Source: Nocardioides cavernae (lineage in GTDB: Bacteria; Actinomycetota; Actinomycetes; Propionibacteriales; Nocardioidaceae). Taken from it: a stretch of 64,000 nucleotides of DNA. The position numbers and the translations under genes were made by a program. The notes beneath the pieces were generated by a model. That model worked only from the letters and a program-made list of their open reading frames with translations, was not told the origin of the DNA and searched no databases. Below are positions 37,307 to 46,746 of this stretch, piece by piece. Location of the stretch: the NCBI RefSeq assembly GCF_013410035.1, contig NZ_JACCBW010000002.1:744001-808000 (forward strand), written 5' to 3'. Within the stretch, counting starts at the first letter, position 1; every line of letters starts with the position of its first letter.

Positions 37307-38218
37307 TCAGACCAGCTCCTCGGTGCCGAAGCGGCGGACGTAGAGGAAGACCATCGCCAGGATCGCCGCCATCAGCGTGAACGACAGCGCGGCCGCCACG
37401 GGGTAGCCGCCGGGGATGGCGAGGAACTGGTCGTTGATGACGTTGCCGACCATCTTGCCCCGCTGGGGACCCAGCAGCTCCATGTTGACGAAGTCGCCCG
37501 CCGCCGGGATGAAGGTCAGCAGCGTGCCGGCGAGGACGCCCGGCATCGACATCGGCAGCGTGACGGTGCGGAAGGTCGTGAACCCGTTGGCGTAGAGGTC
37601 CCCGCCGGCCTCGATGACCCGCGGGTCGGCCCGCTCGAGGGACGCGTAGATCGGGAGCACCATGAACGGCAGGAAGTTGTAGGTCAGTCCGGCCACGACC
37701 GCCACGGGCGTGTTGATGATCTGGCCGCCGGGCAGCAGGTGCAGGACGTCGAGCGAGCGCACCACCCAGCCCTCGTCGGCGAGGATCTGCGACCAGGCGA
37801 AGGTGCGGAGGATGAAGGAGGTGAAGAACGGCGCGACGACGCAGATCATCATCAGGTTGCGCCACCGGCCGGCCTTGAACGCCATCGCGTACGCCAGCGG
37901 GTAGGCCACCACGAAGGCGAGCAGCGTCGCCAGCCCGGCGTAGAGGAACGAGCGGGCGAAGTGGGGCGCGTAGTCGGTCAGCGCGCTGACGTAGTTCTGG
38001 AAGTTGAGGTCGCGGTAGTAGTAGCCGGGGAAGCCGGGATAGCGGCTCTGCAGGCTGACCGAGGCGAGCTGCACCAGCGGCAGGATGAAGAAGACGCCGA
38101 GCCACAGCACGCCGGGCAGGAGCAGGAGGTACGCCGTCCAGCTGCGCTTCTGCGTCTCCGGGGCGGGTGCCACCGGGTCGACGGCGGGGTCGCCGGCGAC
38201 CTGGGCGAGCGCGCTCAT
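37307..38218 (-). CDS. potB: polyamine ABC transporter permease PotB-like
   Basis: The 303-residue permease has six predicted helices and the EAA loop VIEAGGDLYANGFTTFRTVT. The family mark PAAGDFVNMELLG is typical of PotB. The ATG at 38218 overlaps the potA stop (ATGA), and the upstream in-frame codons lie within potA, so they are not the start. Confidence 0.9.
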   Translation of the reverse strand: MSALAQVAGDPAVDPVAPAPETQKRSWTAYLLLLPGVLWLGVFFILPLVQLASVSLQSRYPGFPGYYYRDLNFQNYVSALTDYAPHFARSFLYAGLATLLAFVVAYPLAYAMAFKAGRWRNLMMICVVAPFFTSFILRTFAWSQILADEGWVVRSLDVLHLLPGGQIINTPVAVVAGLTYNFLPFMVLPIYASLERADPRVIEAGGDLYANGFTTFRTVTLPMSMPGVLAGTLLTFIPAAGDFVNMELLGPQRGKMVGNVINDQFLAIPGGYPVAAALSFTLMAAILAMVFLYVRRFGTEELV

Positions 38219-39312
38219 GCGTCGGCCGGGACGCCGAAGGCGTGGCCCGGGTTCCAGGTCAGCCACACCTCGTCGCCGGGTCGCAGGTCCACCGGCTCCA
38301 CGTCGAGGTTCTGCTCGTAGCAGCTCCACGTGGCACCGCTCGGCATGTCGACGAGGTAGCTGGTCGCGACGCCGAGGAACGACACGTCGCGCACGACGCC
38401 CTTCACGTCGTTGCCCACGTCGTCGGGCTGCTTGCGCGACACGGTGACCTTCTCGGGCCGTACCCCGAACAGCACCCGGCCCTCGTGCACCTGCGAGCGG
38501 GACTTCAGGATCTGCACCTTGGTGCCGAAGACGTCCGCGACGAGGTGGTCGCCGTCGACCGCCTCTATGGTGCCCTCGCCGGTGTTGGCCTGGCCGAGGA
38601 AGTTCGCGACGAAGCGCGTGCGCGGCAGGTCGTAGAGCGCCGCGGGGGCGCCCATCTGCTCGATCCGGCCCTTGTTCATCACCGCGACCGTGTCGGCCAT
38701 GGTCATGGCCTCCTCCTGGTCGTGCGTGACGTGGATGAAGGTGAGGCCCACCTCGGTCTGGATGCGCTTGAGCTCGACCTGCATCTCGCGACGCAGCTTG
38801 AGGTCGAGGGCACCGAGCGGCTCGTCGAGGAGCAGCACCTCGGGGTGGTTCACCAGCGCCCGGGCCAGGGCCACCCGCTGCTGCTGCCCGCCGGAGAGCT
38901 GGGCGGGCTTGCGCCCGGCGAACTGGGTCATCTGCACCAGCTCGAGGGCGTCGGCGGCGCGCGACGCCGCGTCCTTGTCCTTGCGGCGCTTCGGGCCGAA
39001 GGCGACGTTGTCGCGGATCGTCAGGTGGGGGAAGAGGGCGTAGGACTGGAAGACGGTGTTGACCGGCCGCTCGTAGGGGCGCGAGCCGGTGAGGTCGGTC
39101 TCGCCGATCTTCACCCTCCCGGTGGTCGGCTGCTCGAGCCCGGCGACCATGCGCAGGGTCGTGGTCTTGCCGCAGCCCGACGGCCCGAGCAGGGCGAAGA
39201 AGGAGCCGCGCGGGACGGTCAGGTCGATGTCGTCGACGGCGGTGAAGTCGCCGAACGACTTGGTCACGCTCTCGAGCAGGAGGTCGCCCCGCGCCTCGCG
39301 GAATCCGGCCAT
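38215..39312 (-). CDS. potA: polyamine ABC transporter ATP-binding protein
   Basis: The 365-residue ATPase has Walker A GPSGCGKT at 43-50, signature LSGGQQQR at 139-146, Walker B LLLDEP at 160-165 and a C-terminal TOBE-type regulatory domain (about 240-360, VLFGVRPEKV). It drives import through PotB and PotC. It starts one base after the potD stop codon. Confidence 0.93.
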   Translation of the reverse strand: MAGFREARGDLLLESVTKSFGDFTAVDDIDLTVPRGSFFALLGPSGCGKTTTLRMVAGLEQPTTGRVKIGETDLTGSRPYERPVNTVFQSYALFPHLTIRDNVAFGPKRRKDKDAASRAADALELVQMTQFAGRKPAQLSGGQQQRVALARALVNHPEVLLLDEPLGALDLKLRREMQVELKRIQTEVGLTFIHVTHDQEEAMTMADTVAVMNKGRIEQMGAPAALYDLPRTRFVANFLGQANTGEGTIEAVDGDHLVADVFGTKVQILKSRSQVHEGRVLFGVRPEKVTVSRKQPDDVGNDVKGVVRDVSFLGVATSYLVDMPSGATWSCYEQNLDVEPVDLRPGDEVWLTWNPGHAFGVPADA

Positions 39313-39313
39313 G

Positions 39314-40561
39314 TCAGTTCCCCATCACCTTCGTGGACCAGAGGTCGGCGAACTCGATCTCCTCGTCGGCGTCCAGCGAGCGGAACCCCTGGATGTTGGA
39401 CTCCGAGATGAAGTCGGCGGTCGGGAAGATCCACGGGCTCTCGGCGAGCTCGGGGTCGATCTTCTCCATCTCCGCCTGCGCGCCCTCGACCGGACAGACG
39501 TAGTTCACCCATGCGGCGACCTGGGCCGCGACGGCCGGGTCGTAGTAGTAGTCCATGAGCTTCTGGGCGTTGCTGCGGTGGGTCGAGGTGATCGGCACCA
39601 TGAGGTTGTCCGACCACAGCGTGCCCCCCGACTCGGGGATGGTGAAGGTCCACGCCGGGTCCCCGGTGTCGAAGGACAGGACGAAGATGTCGCCGCTCCA
39701 CGTGATGCCGGCGACCGCGTTGCCGCTGGTGAGGTCCTCCATGTAGGAGTTGCCCTTCACCTTGCGGATGTAGCCCTCCTCGATCTTCTGCTCGATGAAG
39801 TCGAGCGCGGCCTCGAACTCGGCCCTGCCGAAGTCGCTGTCGATGTCGACGCCCTGGGACTGCATCACCAGGCCGGCGGTGTCGCGGAACTCCGAGAGCA
39901 CCACGATGCGCCCCTTGAGGTCGTCGGCCCACAGGTCGTCGAGCGACTTGAGCTCGCGCCCGACCTTGTCGCGGTTGTAGCCGATCCCGGCGAAGCCGCT
40001 CTGCCACGTGATGGAGTGCTGGCGTCCGGGGTCGAAGCTGACGTCCTTGAGCGGCTGGAGCAGGTTGCTCACCACGTTGGGCATCTGGATGAGCTCGAGC
40101 GGCTGGCAGAGCTGGTCGCGGATGACGCGGCCGGTCATCCAGTCGGTGAGGGTGAAGATGTCGCGGTCGATGCTCTGGCCCGCGCGCAGCTGTGGGGCGA
40201 CCTTGGCGTAGTAGGAGTCGTTGTCGTCGACGTCCTCGCTGTAGGAGACCTCGATGCCCGTCTGCTGCATGAACGCATCGAGCGTCGGCGACTTCGTCTC
40301 CTTGCCGTTCATGTCGAGGTAGGCCGTCCAGTTCGCCCACTTGAGGATCTTCTCCGAGTCCGAGACGTCCTCGGGCAGGTCGAGGCTGGACAGGCCGCCG
40401 CTGCCGGCGGGCGGCTTCGGCGGGGCGCACGCGGACAGCGCCCCGGCAGCGAGGCCGGTGCCGAGGAGGGCGCGGCGGCTCATGCCGCCGGACGCCGCGC
40501 GCGTGATCGCCGCGGCCGGCTCCGACAGGGGGCGCCGTGATCGGCGCGGGATCGGTGTCAT
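39314..40561 (-). CDS. potD: polyamine-binding lipoprotein PotD-like
   Basis: The 415-residue solute-binding protein has an extended N-region with twin arginines (R29-R30) and a lipobox ending LSAC (C45), so it is exported, possibly by the Tat route, and lipidated. The body resembles PotD/PotF (KWANWTAYLD, NDSYYAK, TLWSDNLMVP). It binds spermidine or putrescine outside the membrane. It is the first transporter gene, 61 bases after the aldehyde dehydrogenase gene. Confidence 0.92.
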   Translation of the reverse strand: MTPIPRRSRRPLSEPAAAITRAASGGMSRRALLGTGLAAGALSACAPPKPPAGSGGLSSLDLPEDVSDSEKILKWANWTAYLDMNGKETKSPTLDAFMQQTGIEVSYSEDVDDNDSYYAKVAPQLRAGQSIDRDIFTLTDWMTGRVIRDQLCQPLELIQMPNVVSNLLQPLKDVSFDPGRQHSITWQSGFAGIGYNRDKVGRELKSLDDLWADDLKGRIVVLSEFRDTAGLVMQSQGVDIDSDFGRAEFEAALDFIEQKIEEGYIRKVKGNSYMEDLTSGNAVAGITWSGDIFVLSFDTGDPAWTFTIPESGGTLWSDNLMVPITSTHRSNAQKLMDYYYDPAVAAQVAAWVNYVCPVEGAQAEMEKIDPELAESPWIFPTADFISESNIQGFRSLDADEEIEFADLWSTKVMGN

Positions 40562-40622
40562 CAGTTCCAGGTCCTCCGCTCGGCCCGAGTCGCTTCGCTT
40601 GTCCGGTGGTCGGCTGTCGACG

Positions 40623-42068
40623 TCAGCTCTCGATGTTGGCCATGACGTGCTTGATCCGGGTGTAGTCCTCGAACCCGTACATCGACAGGTCCTTGCCGTA
40701 GCCCGACTTCTTGTAGCCGCCGTGCGGCATCTCGGCGACCAGCGGGATGTGGGTGTTGATCCACACGCAGCCGAAGTCCAGGGCCTTCGACATCCGCATG
40801 GCGCGGCCGAAGTCCCTGGTCCACACCGACGATGCCAGGCCGTAGTCGACGCCGTTGGCCCACCGGACCGCCTCGGCCTCGTCGGTGAAGCGCTGGACGG
40901 TGATCACCGGCCCGAAGATCTCGTTCTGGATGGCGGCGTCGTCCTGCCGCAGGCCCGACAGGACGGTCGGCTCGAGGTAGTAGCCGTCACCCAGGTCGGT
41001 GCGGCGGTTGCCGCCGGCCGACACGGTCGCGTGCGAGGGCAGGTCCTCGATGAACCCGCTGACGTGGGCGAGCTGCCGCTGGTTGTTGACCGGGCCGAAC
41101 AGCGCGTCCTCGTCGTCCGGCAGCCCGACGGGGGAGGAGCTCCGCGCGTACTCGGAGAGCGCGGCGACGAAGTCGTCGTGGATGCCCGGCCCAGCGAGCA
41201 CGCGGGTCGCCGCGGTGCAGTCCTGGCCGGCGTTGAAGTAGCCGGCGATCGCGATGCCCTCGACGGCGGCCTCGATGTCGGCGTCGTCGAACACCACGAC
41301 CGGCGCCTTGCCGCCGAGCTCGAGGTGGACCCGCTTGACCTGCGGGGCCGCGCTCGCGGCGACCTCCGCGCCCGCGCGTACGGAGCCGGTGATCGCCACC
41401 AGTCCCGGCGTGCGGTGCTCCACGAGCAGGCGTCCGGTCTCGCGGTCGCCCGTGACGACGTTGAGCGTGCCGGCCGGCAGGAACTCCGAGGCGAGCTCCG
41501 CGAGCCGGAGGGTGCTCTCGGGGGTCGTGTCGCTGGGCTTGAGCACGACGGTGTTGCCGGCGGCGAGGGCCGGACCGATCTTCCACACCGCCATGAGGAG
41601 CGGGTAGTTCCACGGCGTCACCTGCCCGACCACGCCGATCGGCTCGCGCCGGATCCACGACGTGTGCCCGGCCATGTACTCGCCGGCCGCCTTGCCCTCG
41701 AGGACGCGTGCCGCGCCGGCGAAGAACCGGAGCTGGTCGACCATCGGCGGGATCTCCTCGCTCGCGGTCAGCGCCTTGATCTTGCCGGTGTTGCGCGACT
41801 CGAGGTCGATGAGCTCCTCGGCGTGCGACTCGATCGCGTCCGCGATCTTCAGCAGGGCCTGCTGGCGCTCGCCGGGGGTCGTGCTGCCCCACTCGCCGAA
41901 CGCCCGGTCGGCTGCCTCGTACGCCGCGTCGACCTCCTCCGGGCCGCTCACCGGCGCGTGTGCGACGACCTGGCCCGTGGACGGGTCGACGACGTCGCTG
42001 GACGCGCCGGCGGCGCCGTCGACGTAGGTGCCGCCGATGAAGTTGCGCAGCGTGCGGGGGCTGGTCAC
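40623..42068 (-). CDS. gamma-aminobutyraldehyde dehydrogenase-like aldehyde dehydrogenase
   Basis: The 481-residue NAD(P)+-dependent enzyme has N154 (TPWNYP), E250 (LELGGKAP) and C284 ([11 protein letters not shown]). The NAGQDC motif is common to 4-aminobutyraldehyde dehydrogenases (PatD/PuuC type), which turn 4-aminobutyraldehyde into GABA. The GTG start at 42068 has a GGGAGGA seven bases upstream. It is the first gene of the large minus-strand operon and divergent from the Lrp gene. Confidence 0.9.
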   Translation of the reverse strand: MTSPRTLRNFIGGTYVDGAAGASSDVVDPSTGQVVAHAPVSGPEEVDAAYEAADRAFGEWGSTTPGERQQALLKIADAIESHAEELIDLESRNTGKIKALTASEEIPPMVDQLRFFAGAARVLEGKAAGEYMAGHTSWIRREPIGVVGQVTPWNYPLLMAVWKIGPALAAGNTVVLKPSDTTPESTLRLAELASEFLPAGTLNVVTGDRETGRLLVEHRTPGLVAITGSVRAGAEVAASAAPQVKRVHLELGGKAPVVVFDDADIEAAVEGIAIAGYFNAGQDCTAATRVLAGPGIHDDFVAALSEYARSSSPVGLPDDEDALFGPVNNQRQLAHVSGFIEDLPSHATVSAGGNRRTDLGDGYYLEPTVLSGLRQDDAAIQNEIFGPVITVQRFTDEAEAVRWANGVDYGLASSVWTRDFGRAMRMSKALDFGCVWINTHIPLVAEMPHGGYKKSGYGKDLSMYGFEDYTRIKHVMANIES

Positions 42069-42158
42069 GTGGGGGTCCTCCCGGTCGGGGGCGGTCGGGT
42101 GCGGTGAGGGGAGACTAGGACGGGTGGGGGAGCAATCTCCATACTTGCGCCCAAAGAA

Positions 42159-42175
42159 TCTGCGGTAATCGCAGA
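42159..42175. promoter_or_regulatory. palindrome in the aldehyde dehydrogenase/lrp intergenic region, candidate Lrp operator
   Basis: Perfect arms TCTGCG and CGCAGA are separated by GTAAT in an unusually AT-rich patch of this divergent region. A second palindrome GCGGA-T-TCCGC lies at 42193-42203. Lrp/AsnC regulators bind such 15-17 base symmetric sites, often in tandem. Confidence 0.55.
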
Positions 42176-42240
42176 ATTAACGAGTCCGAAATGCGGATTC
42201 CGCGCCGGGTGACTTGATAAAGCCGCTCCTGAGGGCAACC

Positions 42241-42708
42241 ATGTGCCCCATGACGGAGGGAACGGTGCGGCTGGACGCGACCGCCAAGCGCATCATCGAG
42301 CTGCTCCAGGAGGACGGCCGGATCTCGTACGCCGCGATCGCGAAGGCGGTCGGCCTGTCGGAGGCCGCCGCCCGGGCGCGCGTGCAGAAGCTGCTGGACT
42401 CGGACGTGATGCAGGTCGTCGCGGTGACGGACCCGACCCAGGTCGGGTTCACGCGCCAGGCGATGATCGGCGTGCGCACCGAGGGCGACCCGATGAAGGT
42501 GGGCGACCGGCTGGCGCTGGTGCGCGAGGTCGACTACGTCGTCACCACGGCCGGCAGCTTCGACCTCCTCGTCGAGGTCGTGTGCGAGGACGACCCGCAC
42601 CTGCTCGACGTCATCCGACAGATCCGAGAGCTGGAGGGCGTGGTCTCCTCGGAGACCTTCGTCTACCTCAAGCTCAACAAGCAGCACTACAACTGGGGTA
42701 CCCGATGA
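42241..42708 (+). CDS. Lrp/AsnC-family regulator
   Basis: The 155-residue protein has an N-terminal helix-turn-helix (ISYAAIAKAVGLSEAAARAR) and a C-terminal RAM ligand/oligomerisation domain (QVGFTRQAMIGVR onward). The ATG at 42241 is placed five bases after GAGGG; an ATG at 42250 is also possible. Its stop overlaps the next aminotransferase gene (ATGA). It probably senses an amino acid or polyamine product and controls both divergent operons. Confidence 0.9.
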   Translation: MCPMTEGTVRLDATAKRIIELLQEDGRISYAAIAKAVGLSEAAARARVQKLLDSDVMQVVAVTDPTQVGFTRQAMIGVRTEGDPMKVGDRLALVREVDYVVTTAGSFDLLVEVVCEDDPHLLDVIRQIRELEGVVSSETFVYLKLNKQHYNWGTR

Positions 42709-44096
42709 GCACCGACCCGTCCCTCGACCCGTCGTTCGACTACCAGGCGGCCGGCCGCGACCACCTGTGGCTGCACTTCACGCGCCACTCGACCTACGAG
42801 ACCGGCGGCGAGATGCCGCTGATCGTCCGGGGCGAGGGCCACAAGATCTGGGACAGCCACGGGCGCGAGTACATCGACGGCCTCGCCGGGCTGTTCGTCG
42901 TCCAGGTCGGCCACGGCCGCGAGGAGCTGGCCGAGGCAGCCGCGAAGCAGGCGAAGGAGCTGGCCTTCTTCCCGCTGTGGTCCTTCGCGCACCCGCGGGC
43001 CGTCGAGCTCGCCGACCGGATCGCCGCGATGGCGCCGGGCGACCTCAACCGCGTCTTCTTCACCACGGGCGGCGGTGAGGCCGTCGAGTCCGCGTGGAAG
43101 CTGGCCAAGCAGTACTTCAAGCTGACCGGCAAGCCCAACAAGCACAAGGTGATCTCGCGCGCCGTCGCCTACCACGGCACCCCGCAGGGGGCGCTGTCGA
43201 TCACCGGCATCCCGCCGCTGAAGGAGATGTTCGAGCCGCTGGTCCCGGGCGCGCACAAGGTGCCCAACACCAACTTCTACCGTCGCCCCGAGTTCGTCGG
43301 CGACGACGAGAAGGCGTTCGGCCGATGGGCCGCGGACCGGATCGCCGAAGCCATCGAGTTCGAGGGCCCCGACACCGTCGCCGCGGTCTTCCTCGAGCCC
43401 GTGCAGAACGCCGGCGGCTGCTTCCCGCCCCCGCCCGGCTACTTCGAGCGGGTCCGCGAGATCTGCGACCAGTACGACGTCCTGCTCGTCTCCGACGAGG
43501 TCATCTGCGCCTTCGGCCGGGTCGGCGAGATGTTCGGCGCGGCCGAGTTCGGCTACCAGCCCGACATCATCACGTGCGCCAAGGGCATGACGTCCGGCTA
43601 CTCGCCGATCGGGGCGATGATCGCCAGCGACCGCCTGTTCGAGCCGTTCCGGGCCGGCACCACGGCGTACGCCCACGGCTACACGTTCGGCGGCCACCCC
43701 GTCTCCTCGGCGGTCGCGATGGCCAACCTGGACATCTTCGAGCGCGAGGGCCTCAACGCCCACGTGCAGCAGAACGCACCGGCGTTCCGCTCGACGCTGG
43801 AGAAGCTCCTCGACATCCCCATCGTCGGCGACGTCCGGGGCCACGGCTACTTCTACGGCATCGAGCTGGTCAAGGACCGCGAGACCAAGGAGACCTTCGA
43901 CGACGCCGAGTCCGAGCGGCTGCTCCGCGGCTACCTGTCCGGCGCGTTGTGGGAGGCGGGCCTCTACTGCCGCGCCGACGACCGCGGCGACCCGGTCATC
44001 CAGCTCGCGCCGCCGCTCGTCATCGGCCAGGCCGAGTTCGACGACATCGAGCAGCGGCTGCGCTCGGTGCTGATCGGGGCCCTCGCGCACCTCTGA
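42705..44096 (+). CDS. class III aminotransferase, putrescine/diamine--pyruvate type
   Basis: The 463-residue PLP enzyme has FFTTGGGEAVESAWKLAKQY near 118-137, D264-E265 (LVSDEVICAFGR) and K293 in CAKGMTSGYSPIG. These features match the SpuC/omega-transaminase branch that moves the amino group of putrescine or similar diamines to pyruvate. The product 4-aminobutyraldehyde would feed the divergent aldehyde dehydrogenase. It is coupled to the Lrp gene. Confidence 0.88.
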   Translation: MSTDPSLDPSFDYQAAGRDHLWLHFTRHSTYETGGEMPLIVRGEGHKIWDSHGREYIDGLAGLFVVQVGHGREELAEAAAKQAKELAFFPLWSFAHPRAVELADRIAAMAPGDLNRVFFTTGGGEAVESAWKLAKQYFKLTGKPNKHKVISRAVAYHGTPQGALSITGIPPLKEMFEPLVPGAHKVPNTNFYRRPEFVGDDEKAFGRWAADRIAEAIEFEGPDTVAAVFLEPVQNAGGCFPPPPGYFERVREICDQYDVLLVSDEVICAFGRVGEMFGAAEFGYQPDIITCAKGMTSGYSPIGAMIASDRLFEPFRAGTTAYAHGYTFGGHPVSSAVAMANLDIFEREGLNAHVQQNAPAFRSTLEKLLDIPIVGDVRGHGYFYGIELVKDRETKETFDDAESERLLRGYLSGALWEAGLYCRADDRGDPVIQLAPPLVIGQAEFDDIEQRLRSVLIGALAHL

Positions 44097-44148
44097 GGCA
44101 CGCCCCCGCGATGTGCGTCCGCGCCGGGGGAGCGGGGAGGATGGTCCG

Positions 44149-44874
44149 GTGAACGACGCCGTACGCCCTGCCCGCCCGCACCACAAGCTCACCCCGGACG
44201 GGCGGCGCATGCGCGAGGTGCTCACGTACTCGCGCCGGGGGAGCCGGTTCACCCCGCGGCAGGCCGAGTCGTGGGCGGCCCACCAGGCCGACTGGGTCAT
44301 CCCGGACGAGGCGGTCGACCAGCCGGGCTTCGACCTCACCGAGCGCTTCGGCCGCGAGGCGCCGCTGATCGTCGAGATCGGACCCGGCATCGGGGAGGCG
44401 ACCGCCGTGCTCGCCGCGGCGCGCCCCGACCACAACGTCCTGGCGCTCGAGGTGTGGCGTCCCGGCGTCGCCGACTCGCTGTGGCGGGTGGCGGAGGCAG
44501 GCGCCGACAACGTGCGCTTCTGCTCCGTCGACGCCGTCTGGACGCTGGAGAACCTCATCGCGCCGGACAGCCTCGCCGAGATCTGGACCTTCTTCCCCGA
44601 CCCGTGGCGCAAGACCAAGCACCGCAAGCGCCGGCTGGTGAACCCGGCCAACGCCGCCCTCGCCTCCTCGCGCCTGGTGCCCGGCGGGGCCTGGCGCCTG
44701 GCGACCGACTGGGCCGACTACGCCGACCAGATGCGCGAGGTGCTCGACGCCGAGCCCACGCTCGAGGGCGGTCAGGTCGAGCGCTGGGCCGAGCGTCCGG
44801 TGACCCGCTTCGAGCGCAAGGGCCGCGACGTCGGTCGCGACATCGCCGACTTCTGCTATCGCAGGACGTCCTGA
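44149..44874 (+). CDS. trmB: tRNA (guanine-N7-)-methyltransferase
   Basis: The 241-residue enzyme has the SAM motif IVEIGPGIGE and the TrmB signature FFPDPWRKTKHRKRRL. It methylates G46 of tRNA variable loops. The GTG at 44149 has GGGGAGG about eight bases upstream. It ends three bases from the convergent hypothetical gene. Confidence 0.95.
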   Translation: MNDAVRPARPHHKLTPDGRRMREVLTYSRRGSRFTPRQAESWAAHQADWVIPDEAVDQPGFDLTERFGREAPLIVEIGPGIGEATAVLAAARPDHNVLALEVWRPGVADSLWRVAEAGADNVRFCSVDAVWTLENLIAPDSLAEIWTFFPDPWRKTKHRKRRLVNPANAALASSRLVPGGAWRLATDWADYADQMREVLDAEPTLEGGQVERWAERPVTRFERKGRDVGRDIADFCYRRTS

Positions 44875-44877
44875 GCG

Positions 44878-45264
44878 TCAGTCCAGCGCCAGCCCGGCGC
44901 GGCGCAGCACGTGCTCGAGCCGGAGCCGCTCGGCCTCGCGGTCGGTGCCCTCGGGCACCCCGGTCAGGGTGTCGGGCTCGCCGAGCGCACGCGCCGCGGC
45001 CACCAGCAGGTCCTCGTACGCCGCGGTCGCCCCGCGACGACGCGCCATGGTGGTGCCCGGCGCCGGCGCGAGCACCTCGCCCCGCAGCCGGCGCAACGAA
45101 CGGGCCAGCTCCTCGATGGGCGGGCCCTCGGGCGCGGGCTCGACGGGGGAGACCCGGGTCCGGGCCCGCCGGTAGGCCCGGGCCATCTCGCCCGGGCACA
45201 GGAACACCGCCATCGCGACGCCCAGCATCAGCGTGCAGACGACGATCGCGACCAACCCGGCCAT
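44878..45264 (-). CDS. small membrane-anchored hypothetical protein
   Basis: The 128-residue product begins with a hydrophobic segment MAGLVAIVVCTLMLGVAMAV that should be a single membrane anchor, followed by an Arg/Glu-rich helical cytoplasmic region. I do not recognise a family. The ATG at 45264 sits directly before the hydrophobic segment. Codon use is normal for the window. Confidence 0.65.
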   Translation of the reverse strand: MAGLVAIVVCTLMLGVAMAVFLCPGEMARAYRRARTRVSPVEPAPEGPPIEELARSLRRLRGEVLAPAPGTTMARRRGATAAYEDLLVAAARALGEPDTLTGVPEGTDREAERLRLEHVLRRAGLALD

Positions 45265-45764
45265 CCTCCGACGGTAGGCCGAGCCCGGTGCGCGCACAAG
45301 GCTGCACCCCTGTCCTCGGTGCGTGGGGTGGCCGGGCCAGCACGCCGTGGGCCGTCCGCGGGTGTGAGGCGCATGCCGTCCCGCCCGCGACCACTGCGAT
45401 TTGGCGTGGGGGTGCCGGGTCTGTCAAGATGTTCCGGTTGCTCCGGCGGGTCGCCGGGGCGCGGCACACCTTGACTTCTGAATCGCGTCTCCTTGATCGA
45501 GCCAGTCGTCCGCGTGCGTCGCGCCGACATCGCACGTGGATCACAGCGTGATCGCACGGTGATCGGAGACCCGACCAGATCCGCCGACCGGCGGGTGCCA
45601 CCCAGAGAAACACCGCTTCCCGTTGGGGTCGCGTCACGGCTAGACACCGCGACACGCCCGACCGCGGGGGTCGGAGGGTGGAGGAGAGACAGGCGGCGCT
45701 CGCCCACCGGGGGTTGAGAGCCGAAACCAGACCAGGCGTACGAGATCGAAGAGGACAGGGACCT
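45265..45764 (+). promoter_or_regulatory. 500-base noncoding leader/promoter region of the S10 operon
   Basis: No convincing coding frame exists here. It holds several possible control elements: a palindrome GATCAC-AGC-GTGATC (45539-45553) with another GTGATC shortly after, a weak -10 candidate TAGACA (45641-45646), and a hairpin CCGACC/GGTCGG (45658-45674). A TTGACT at 45471-45476 lacks a matching -10. The S10 promoter is probably in the last 150 bases. Confidence 0.4.
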
Positions 45765-46073
45765 ATGGCGGGACAGAAGATCCGCATCAGGCTCAAGGCC
45801 TATGACCACGAGGTGATCGACACCTCGGCGCGGAAGATCGTGGACACCGTCACCCGCACGGGTGCGAAGGTCGCCGGCCCTGTGCCGCTGCCGACCGAGA
45901 AGAACGTGTACTGCGTCATCCGCTCGCCCCACAAGTACAAGGACTCCCGCGAGCACTTCGAGATGCGCACGCACAAGCGTCTGATCGACATCATCGACCC
46001 GACGCCGAAGACCGTCGACTCGCTGATGCGTCTCGACCTGCCTGCCGGTGTCGACATCGAGATCAAGCTCTGA
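45765..46073 (+). CDS. rpsJ: 30S ribosomal protein S10
   Basis: The 102-residue protein begins [19 protein letters not shown] and ends with the conserved DIEIKL. It binds the 30S head and is also transcription factor NusE. The ATG at 45765 is preceded by GAGGACAGGG. It opens the S10 operon. Confidence 0.98.
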   Translation: MAGQKIRIRLKAYDHEVIDTSARKIVDTVTRTGAKVAGPVPLPTEKNVYCVIRSPHKYKDSREHFEMRTHKRLIDIIDPTPKTVDSLMRLDLPAGVDIEIKL

Positions 46074-46081
46074 GGCCTGAC

Positions 46082-46744
46082 ATGACGAACACTTTCGAGC
46101 GCAACGCCAAGGGCCTGCTGGGCACCAAGCTCGGCATGACCCAGCTCTGGGACGAGAACAACAAGGTCGTCCCCGTCACCGTGATCGCGGCCGCGACCAA
46201 CGTCGTGACGCAGGTCCGCCAGCCCGAGGTGGACGGCTACAACGCCATCCAGGTCGGCTTCGGCGAGATCGAGGCACGCAAGGTGAACTCGCCCGAGGCG
46301 GGTCACTTCGCCAAGGCCGGCGTCACCCCCCGTCGCCACGTCGCGGAGATCCGCACCGCTGACGCCGCCAGCTACACCGTGGGCCAGGAGCTCACGGTCG
46401 AGACCTTCGCCGCCGGCGAGGAGATCGACGTGACCGGCACCAGCAAGGGCAAGGGCTTCGCCGGCACGATGAAGCGTCACGGCTTCGCCGGTGTGTCCGC
46501 CTCCCACGGTGCCCACCGCAACCACCGCAAGCCCGGCTCGATCGGCGCCTGCGCCACGCCGGGTCGCGTGTTCAAGGGCACCCGCATGTCGGGCCGCATG
46601 GGCAACGACACGGTCACCACCCAGAACCTGACGGTCCACGCCGTCGACGCCGAGAAGGGCCTCATCCTCGTGAAGGGCGCCGTCCCCGGCCCCAAGAACG
46701 GGCTCGTGGTCCTCCGCTCGGCCGCGAAGAAGCAGGAGGCCTGA
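46082..46744 (+). CDS. rplC: 50S ribosomal protein L3
   Basis: The 220-residue protein has the N-terminal [11 protein letters not shown] and the peptidyl-transferase-side loop around [20 protein letters not shown]. It is full length and lies eight bases after rpsJ. Confidence 0.98.
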   Translation: MTNTFERNAKGLLGTKLGMTQLWDENNKVVPVTVIAAATNVVTQVRQPEVDGYNAIQVGFGEIEARKVNSPEAGHFAKAGVTPRRHVAEIRTADAASYTVGQELTVETFAAGEEIDVTGTSKGKGFAGTMKRHGFAGVSASHGAHRNHRKPGSIGACATPGRVFKGTRMSGRMGNDTVTTQNLTVHAVDAEKGLILVKGAVPGPKNGLVVLRSAAKKQEA

Positions 46745-46746
46745 GC

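Noticed and set aside
45471..45499. TTGACT as the -35 of the S10 operon
   Set aside because: The hexamer at the right distance (TGATCG) is a poor -10 and the site is nearly 300 bases from rpsJ.
45493..45717. Small plus-strand frame of 74 codons in the S10 leader
   Set aside because: Its composition is arginine-rich without a ribosome-binding site or recognisable motif, so noncoding is more likely.
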